DNA from: Bacillus sp. V2I10
GTDB taxonomy: Bacteria > Bacillota > Bacilli > Bacillales > Bacillaceae
Reading direction: 5' to 3'
Assembly: GCF_030817055.1 (NCBI RefSeq)
Contig: NZ_JAUSYV010000001.1
Location: 3,186,001-3,250,000, forward strand
DNA: 64,000 nucleotides
The position numbers were made by a program, and so were the translations under genes. This document shows, in pieces, positions 59,391 through 64,000 of this stretch (within the stretch, counting starts at the first letter, position 1; the number at the start of each line of letters is the position of its first letter). The notes below the pieces were generated by a model, which saw only the letters and a list, made by a program, of their open reading frames with translations, had not been told where the DNA came from and searched no databases.

Positions 59391-59910
59391 TTTCTTAAAT
59401 AAAAAATGAGTACATTGGGTAAATCTAAAAGTTGCATTTTCAGCACTAAAACACCTCAATTTTTTTTAGAAAATTAAGGTGTTTTGGTTAATATTCGCTT
59501 TAAAACCGAAAATAAACGCGATTTTCAATCTTTTTAACACAATATAAAAACTATTTATAAAGAACAGAAAGCCTATAGCTATCAACTTAAGGCATAATTT
59601 GTTATGTAAATTACATATAAATATTTCCGAACGATCAGAGTAGTGTCGAAAAGGGTATTGAACACCTTTTGGAAATAGCAAAAATTAAAAACAGTCATTT
59701 CTAAATAAGTATATATAGCGCCGTGGTTAGGTGCGACAAGCATAAGGGAGCCAAGCAGGAGGTTGTGTTCATTAACTTCTTGACGGATTAGCTAATGATC
59801 TCCCTGCCCTATCACAGGACCCTAGAGAACTGTCTAACTTCAGAAAGTTATAATTTCTGATAGGATAAAAAATGTTAAACCTTCTCAGAGTAAAAGTTAA
59901 CTTCTTTCGT
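59391..59910. other. Intergenic; hairpin and GC-rich block
   Basis: A hairpin AAAACACCT/AGGTGTTTT (59448-59485), then an AT-rich stretch, then the block 59716-59830 described separately. A 71-codon minus frame (59466-59681) overlaps the hairpin and is not believed. Confidence 0.45.
59716..59830. other. Unexplained GC-richer block starting near GTGCGAC
   Basis: TAGCGCCGTGGTTAGGTGCG then ACAAGCATAAGGGAGCCAAG and CTCCCTGCCCTATCACAGG. GTGCGAC matches the group II intron 5' consensus GUGYGAC, and AGGGAG can pair with CTCCCT. No coding frame is convincing. Could be an intron end or structured-RNA relic. Confidence 0.3.
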
Positions 59911-60390
59911 TTACAGATCTAAATCCTGCTTTGGTCCATTATAGTCTTGCGGATTGGAGCTTTGATTCTTTTGGTTCTGACTACTATTGGCGTTGCCGTT
60001 CTTATTGAACATCTGCTGAATCTTATCTCCTGCTTGAGAAGAAAGATCGAGTATCTTTTCATATAAATGCGTGCTTCCATCAAGATGAACCATTTTCACC
60101 TCATTGGAATTCACAATTAAGAAGGCAATTGGGGTAATGGAAACACCTCCTCCGCTTCCTCCACCGAAAGGTTGTTCCCTTGATTGCCCTTGACCACTGC
60201 CACTCGAATCTCCATCAAGCATAAATTCGCTTCCACCTGCTGCAAATCCAAAACCAACCTTAGAAACAGTTAATATCACACTGCCATCAGGGGTTTCAAC
60301 AGGGTCTCCTATAATAGTGTTGACATCAATCATTTCTTTCAGATTTTCCATAGCAGTTGTCATTAGCCCTTGAATTGGATGCTCAGACAT
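59911..60390 (-). CDS. ytfJ: GerW/YtfJ sporulation protein
   Basis: 159 residues, matching the family: EHPIQGLMTTAMENLKEMID, NTIIGDPVETPDGSVILTVS, KVGFGFAAGGSEF, the Gly/Ser-rich linker, GGGVSITPIAFLIVNSNEVK. The protein is made in the developing spore and is needed for normal germination in B. subtilis. The C-terminal tail is Asn/Gln-rich. GGGGGAG precedes the ATG. Confidence 0.95.
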   Translation of the reverse strand: MSEHPIQGLMTTAMENLKEMIDVNTIIGDPVETPDGSVILTVSKVGFGFAAGGSEFMLDGDSSGSGQGQSREQPFGGGSGGGVSITPIAFLIVNSNEVKMVHLDGSTHLYEKILDLSSQAGDKIQQMFNKNGNANSSQNQKNQSSNPQDYNGPKQDLDL

Positions 60391-60697
60391 ATAATTCTCC
60401 CCCTTTTCTATACAGATTTTGATTTATCATATGATAGTGCAGAAAGCAGTTTTGTTTTAAAATTCGGCCGTTCACCTATTCAAAATTTAATCAGTTTAAT
60501 TCCTGATAACAGCATGCCCGATTGAAATTAAAAAATACATGTATGAGCAGTTTGTAAAACAACAGCTTAAAAGTGAAGAGGATTCTAATAGTAGCTATAT
60601 TTTTGTCGAAAACATGTATGATTATTATTTGTTGTAACAGTAATCTGTTTTTTTGCAGAGAAAATCTTGATTGGTTTTTTACTGATTCCAATTTCCA
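60391..60697. other. Intergenic; repeat remnant
   Basis: A short GCATGCCCGATTGAAAT tail at about 60511 is the only recognisable item. Confidence 0.4.
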
Positions 60698-60737
60698 CAC
60701 ATAAAAATGCCTACATTGAAGTAGGCATTTTTATGTG
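60698..60737. terminator. Long perfect bidirectional terminator hairpin
   Basis: CACATAAAAATGCCTAC pairs with GTAGGCATTTTTATGTG around ATTGAA, immediately after the stop of the DUF3918 gene (minus). Confidence 0.8.
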
Positions 60738-60746
60738 AACTGAAAT

Positions 60747-61040
60747 TCATTTGTTTTTTAAAGGATTTTTGTAAGGTACTAATTCCTTTGAAAACTCTGT
60801 TATAGCAGCAGCGTTTGGCATTTGGCCAGCTGTTCGAGTTCGAATATTATTCATTACATTTTGAACAGGACGCAGCATATTTCTGTTTCGATTCCTCCCT
60901 AATCCAAAAGCGGTTGCACTAACTCCAAGACCTATTAAAGATGCCCACATCATGCCTCTATTGTTTCTTTTCCTGCCAAACATCTTTAAAATATTTTGTC
61001 TTCTCCCTGTATTCAAAAGCGCGGTTATCCAGTTATTCAT
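60747..61040 (-). CDS. DUF3918 (YrzQ-like) small membrane protein
   Basis: 97 residues: NNWITALLNTGRRQNILKMF, GRKRNNRGMMWASLIGLGVS, ATAFGLGRNRNRNM with one membrane helix amid Arg/Asn-rich stretches. This is the DUF3918/YrzQ pattern widespread in Bacillus. The start at 61040 has AGAGGAAG upstream; a longer frame begins at 61076. Function unknown. Confidence 0.8.
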   Translation of the reverse strand: MNNWITALLNTGRRQNILKMFGRKRNNRGMMWASLIGLGVSATAFGLGRNRNRNMLRPVQNVMNNIRTRTAGQMPNAAAITEFSKELVPYKNPLKNK

Positions 61041-61076
61041 TTTCAAGCACTTCCTCTTTTTAAATTTGGAAAGCAA

Positions 61077-61593
61077 AAAAACTCCCCTTCCATCATCTAA
61101 TATTTGCTATCATGGATTTGATGATGCTGGCAATGTTTTGATATGGACTAATTTCATTATCAATAAAATGTACAAACTGATTAATATATATAAAATTGTA
61201 ACTGACAGGAAATTCAATCTAGTTTATCTCACCAGCGAATGCATAAAGATGTCATGAAAAAACCCAATCCATATCAATCCATATTAGTGAATTTTCACCA
61301 CAAATTATCTTTGTCTTCCTATCGGGGAGACGGTACCACTTCTTTGAAAGAGAAAAACCAGAAGATCTTGAGGTCTTATGTAGGCTGATGAGGCTCTGGA
61401 ACATGAGAATGTTCATTCGATTGTGTTTGATGAGTGACCTTCCTCATTCGATTGTGATGCAGTTGACTGCAATAGTGTTATCAATGCAGCGCTGTTGATT
61501 GCTGGAGGCGAAGGTGGTCTCGAAGGTTACGTAAAAGGAGCAGGAGTTGGTTAGCGCCTTCACCTGTCCTACCCGAATAAGGCGGGAAATGGT
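61077..61593. other. Gap with short tandem motif and Gly-rich frame
   Basis: TCATTCGATTGTG occurs twice, 31 bp apart (61413 and 61444). A plus-strand frame ends INAALLIAGGEGGLEGYVKG AGVG at a TAG (61552-61554) but no start or ribosome-binding site is clear. Possibly remnants of a small gene. Confidence 0.35.
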
Positions 61594-61903
61594 TTAGTCC
61601 TTTGTTACAGAAGGCTGCTTTTTTATGACATCCGCATCATCACCTGTAACGTAAACTTGTGCTGTTTCTTTTTTTAGCTTTTCCTTTATTTGTTTTATTT
61701 CTTCTATTTGACGTTTTGTATCCAATACTTTATTTACTTGCACAGGGTGTTTGTTTATTTCAATTTCTTCTTCTTTCAGAGGAATTCGAAGTTCTAATGC
61801 CGCCTACGATTGCTCCTATAACGAGTCCTGTTACGATTGTAAAACCTGTTACCCAACCGATTATGCTACCGATTATCGCACCAATAGTAATATACTTTCC
61901 CAT
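61594..61903 (-). pseudogene. Glycine-zipper plus YsnF-type (DUF2382) protein, frameshifted
   Basis: AGGAGGTCCT precedes the ATG at 61903. First frame: MGKYITIGAIIGSIIGWVTG, FTIVTGLVIGAIVGGIRTSN, stop. Second frame: IPLKEEEIEINKHPVQVNKV, LDTKRQIEEIKQIKEKLKKE and TAQVYVTGDDADVIKKQPSV to stop. The second half resembles one DUF2382 stress-protein repeat. A single frameshift near 61790 separates them. It follows the YsnF gene as a probable partner. Confidence 0.65.
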
Positions 61904-61949
61904 AGGACCTCCTGAAGTTCTTTTTTATATATGAGGATGGAAAAAAGAA

Positions 61950-61976
61950 ACCTACTTAACTAGAAGTTAAGTAGGT
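61950..61976. terminator. Hairpin between the YsnF gene and its downstream relic
   Basis: CCTACTTAACT and AGTTAAGTAGG, perfect, followed on the minus strand by a T-rich tract. Confidence 0.8.
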
Positions 61977-61984
61977 AGGCACAA

Positions 61985-62461
61985 TTAGTCCTCTTTGATA
62001 ATATCTGTATTACCATGCGATTCAACATCTGCAACTTCTTTACGAAGTACGTCGCGTACTTGTTCTGTTTCCTGAACCGAACGTTTATGAGCAGAGACTT
62101 CACCAGTGACGACCGTATGCTTTTCTACATCAATTTTTTCAGCAGTTACTGGAATGTGAACCGTTTCTTCTTCTGTAATTGGTTCATCTGTTGGTTTGTG
62201 ATCAACGGCTCTTTGTTCAATAACGACTTGATCATGTAAAACAGGGACATTCACTGATTGTTCTTCCTCAACAATGTCCTTATGAAGCGTCACATCACCA
62301 GTCTCCACACGATGTTTGTCGATGTCCAATTCTTCAGCACGAAGATCAAGATGTACGTCTTCTGCTGCAAATTCTGTATCGGCAGTGCGATCTACTTCAC
62401 GTACCTTTTTTCGAGTTTCCTTTTGAGTTCCTTCTTCGTTAAATAAATCAAAAAAGCCCAT
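61985..62461 (-). CDS. YsnF/AvaK-domain (DUF2382) stress-response protein
   Basis: 158 residues with two DUF2382 repeats: ELDIDKHRVETGDVTLHKDI...VPVLHDQVVIEQRAV and ETVHIPVTAEKIDVEKHTVV TGEVSAHKRSVQETEQVRD. Highly charged and probably cytoplasmic; family members are linked to general stress or sporulation. AGGAGG precedes the ATG. Likely co-transcribed with the frameshifted downstream gene up to the hairpin. Confidence 0.87.
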   Translation of the reverse strand: MGFFDLFNEEGTQKETRKKVREVDRTADTEFAAEDVHLDLRAEELDIDKHRVETGDVTLHKDIVEEEQSVNVPVLHDQVVIEQRAVDHKPTDEPITEEETVHIPVTAEKIDVEKHTVVTGEVSAHKRSVQETEQVRDVLRKEVADVESHGNTDIIKED

Positions 62462-62723
62462 GATGAAAACCTCCTAAGGGATGTGTTTGGATCGTACAAA
62501 TAGTAATGTTACCTGTGTGAGTGAAAATATGCGCTTGAATTTTGGTGCTTGTTTCTAAAAAGGCTAGCCATTTGGTATTTTATATCCAATGTTTTATTAG
62601 GGATACATTTTGATTAAACTTTTAAAAAACCTCAGAGTCGTTAGCCTTCATCCTCGATTAACGTTTAAACAATTCAATTAAGATAAGATATTTCCTCTTT
62701 TAATAGATTCAATTAAATTAATA
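62462..62723. other. Promoter region of the YsnF gene
   Basis: Intergenic, no gene or strong hairpin noted. Confidence 0.35.
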
Positions 62724-62824
62724 TGGGCGCCTTATTGTTCCAGAAGTGCGCCCGATTGTTGAAGATTGTCCTTGAACATCCGCGCTGCACGGATATTCCA
62801 GAAAAGCAACCGATTGTTAATGAA
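62724..62824 (+). repeat. Two dispersed repeat units and a degenerate third
   Basis: GGGCGCCTTATTGTTCCAG, AAGTGCGCCCGATTGTTGAAG, then ATCCGCGCTGCACGGATATT hairpin and GAAAAGCAACCGATTGTTAA. Confidence 0.75.
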
Positions 62825-62908
62825 GATTTATCCGCAATACCTTCTTTATCGGTACTCCATTTTTTATCTTCACAATCCCTTTTGTTTGTTAAAGCATTTC
62901 CACTCAGA

Positions 62909-63086
62909 TTAAAGGAAATTTTCATCAACCCATTTACAGATGTCGTCTGGACACTCCTCAAATACAAAGTCATCAAAATATATAGCTTTAGAATTAATTA
63001 AATTTACTAATCAATTGGTTTATTATCGTTGTCTTTCCTCCACCGAAAACAGCTGTTATTGAAATAACACGTGTCTTTCTATTCAT
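62909..63086 (-). pseudogene. P-loop nucleoside/uridine kinase-like protein fragment
   Basis: ATG at 63086: MNRKTRVISITAVFGGGKTT, IINQLISKF with a Walker A GGGKTT, then after a frameshift NSKAIYFDDFVFE, ECPDDICKWVDENF, stop. Resembles the AAA/uridine-kinase-like proteins of Bacillus (YFDDY-type Walker B region). The C-terminal two-thirds is gone. Confidence 0.6.
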
Positions 63087-63151
63087 AATACTCACCAGAA
63101 ACGATTGGATAAATTCACCTCAATATTAATACTAGGTGATTATAAATTATA
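63087..63151. other. Short intergenic spacer
   Basis: No features. Confidence 0.3.
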
Positions 63152-63192
63152 CGCAATTCTTTTTTAAGAAGTGCGCCCGATTGTTGAAGATC
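63152..63192 (+). repeat. Dispersed repeat copy
   Basis: GCAATTCTTTTTTAAGAAG, TGCGCCCGATTGTTGAAG then ATCAAG; hairpin TTCTTTTTTAAGAA. Confidence 0.8.
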
Positions 63193-63645
63193 AAGAATCT
63201 TCTATTAGCTGGTTTAGCATTCCTGTAGAGCGTTAATTTTCAGCTTTGAAAAAAGAAGAACCCCTCAGTATGATAAGTTTACACACACAAATAAAACTCA
63301 TCTAAGGAGGAAGCTCTACTATAGGGGAATTCCGAACGTTTCAGTTTCAATACCATGAAGATCTAGGTAGGTTAGCTGTCTGTTCCTTTTTGCATCGAAC
63401 AACACATAGAATCGGCAGTTGCAGCTGTACATAAAAAAGAAAACAATTAATTGGAATAGCATAAAAACATTTAACGAAAAGGAAAGTGGACATGTTTTGT
63501 GGCCCTTCTGATATGCCGACGCTTTATGGTTGGAGGCAGGTCCTTTACCAGATTTATTAGGCTTCCAATTTTTAAATAATTCTATAAAAAGTAACGTTTC
63601 TTTTTTCTTCTAATATCATGATTTTTCATGGAAAGTCACCATCCT
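63193..63645. other. Gap before the DnaB-like gene
   Basis: No convincing gene; an AAGGAGGAAG ribosome-binding-like motif at about 63305 is not followed by a long frame. Confidence 0.4.
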
Positions 63646-64000
63646 TCAGTCACCGAACAGAGTCGGTTTAAGGGAAACGAGTTTATCCTTTTGACCTATA
63701 AGAGTATGATATGAATAGTACTGTTTAAAGAATGTAATAGCTGCCTGAGCATTCTTTATGTTGAATTTTCTGCATAAATTAGCTAAATTCAATAATTTAT
63801 CAGTTACGAATTTTTGTTTGTTTGTGGCAAGAACGTAATAAATGAGAGTGTTTATGACTGGTTGTGATAACTTCATTTCGTTCAACTTACGGATAATACC
63901 TAAATGAGAACAAAGGGATGGAATGTATTCCTGAGCATCTTTCAACACTTCCTCTGTTGTATATGCTTCAAAATATCGGGCTAATCTTCTCTCCTTTTCT
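63646..64000 (-). CDS. DnaB/DnaD-type replication initiation protein, 5'-partial
   Basis: The frame is open to the window edge, so the start lies to the right. Visible 118 codons: RRLARYFEAYTTEEVLKDAQ, YIPSLCSHLGIIRKLNEMKL, SQPVINTLIYYVLATNKQKF and FNIKNAQAAITFFKQYYSYH. SQPVIN-LI-YVL and the AQAAI-F-K pattern fit the C-terminal DnaB_2/DnaD-like domain of Bacillus helicase-loading proteins. It could be the chromosomal DnaB or a paralogue from a mobile element; dnaI does not follow it. Confidence 0.6.
   Translation of the reverse strand, partial: EKERRLARYFEAYTTEEVLKDAQEYIPSLCSHLGIIRKLNEMKLSQPVINTLIYYVLATNKQKFVTDKLLNLANLCRKFNIKNAQAAITFFKQYYSYHTLIGQKDKLVSLKPTLFGD

Noticed and set aside
59466..59681. 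71-codon hydrophobic minus-strand frame
   Set aside because: Its 3' part is a terminator hairpin and its composition is that of AT-rich non-coding DNA.
60491..60700. 69-codon minus-strand frame
   Set aside because: Lies in AT-rich spacer with a repeat tail; no start signal or similarity.
62713..63001. Two overlapping frames of 85-92 codons at 62.7-63.0 kb
   Set aside because: They run through dispersed repeats and across the P-loop kinase relic; neither is coherent.
3142..63645. tRNA or rRNA genes
   Set aside because: No cloverleaf with CCA-proximal TTCRANY arm or rRNA-like conserved block was recognised in reading the spacers.

Overview
The window is low-GC chromosomal DNA of an endospore-forming Bacillaceae (Bacillus-like) bacterium. 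This follows from a gerA/gerC/gerB-type germinant receptor operon, a GerW (YtfJ) sporulation protein, an AbrB-type regulator, DUF3231, YjcZ-like, DUF3918 and YsnF-type proteins, Bacillus-style ribosome-binding sites and frequent TTG/GTG starts. No rRNA, tRNA, CRISPR array or recognisable defence system was found. The species cannot be named from the sequence alone.

Layout. 0-14 kb: a partial flavin amine oxidase, a TrmB regulator, deoD, an MFS pump with a palindromic operator, small membrane proteins, a Nudix hydrolase, a frameshifted FAD monooxygenase, a TetR/SDR pair sharing an operator, a broken DJ-1-family gene and a PhzF homologue. 14-26 kb: DinB, a nucleotidyltransferase, a divergent ArsR/PEP-mutase-family pair, AlkD-like repair protein, a PQQ-type sugar dehydrogenase lipoprotein, an arsR-SRPBCC-doxX-SRPBCC operon, a divergent Crp/MFS pair and a VOC protein. 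26-31 kb: the three-gene germination receptor operon. 31-47 kb: a patchwork of small accessory genes and relics, one intact IS110-family element, a TetR/DUF2269-like pair, and a second, rearranged arsR-doxX-SRPBCC cassette facing the other way. 47-52 kb: a beta-glucoside PTS plus 6-phospho-beta-glucosidase operon with a divergent GntR regulator. 52-64 kb: a prolyl-hydroxylase-like gene, a collapsed prophage (terminase-like, portal, connector, XhlA and holin relics), spore-related small genes, relics of a serine recombinase and a kinase-like gene, gerW, and a partial DnaB-like replication gene at the right edge.

The main unexplained structure is a dispersed intergenic repeat present in about 30-40 copies, almost everywhere except the bgl operon. 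Each unit has a short hairpin whose arms change together between copies, followed by a nearly invariant GCCC-GATTGTTGAA tail. Copies occur singly, in larger composites, and as pairs about 47 bp apart. The intact IS110 element and its deleted cousin both end in this repeat core, which suggests that the repeat is the element's target.

A second theme is gene decay. More than fifteen genes are frameshifted, truncated, internally deleted or fused. Examples are dihydrofolate reductase, a HIT protein joined to the alkylation-repair gene, a VOC protein with a missing middle, a doxX carrying the 5' end of another gene, and a phage portal joined to a connector.
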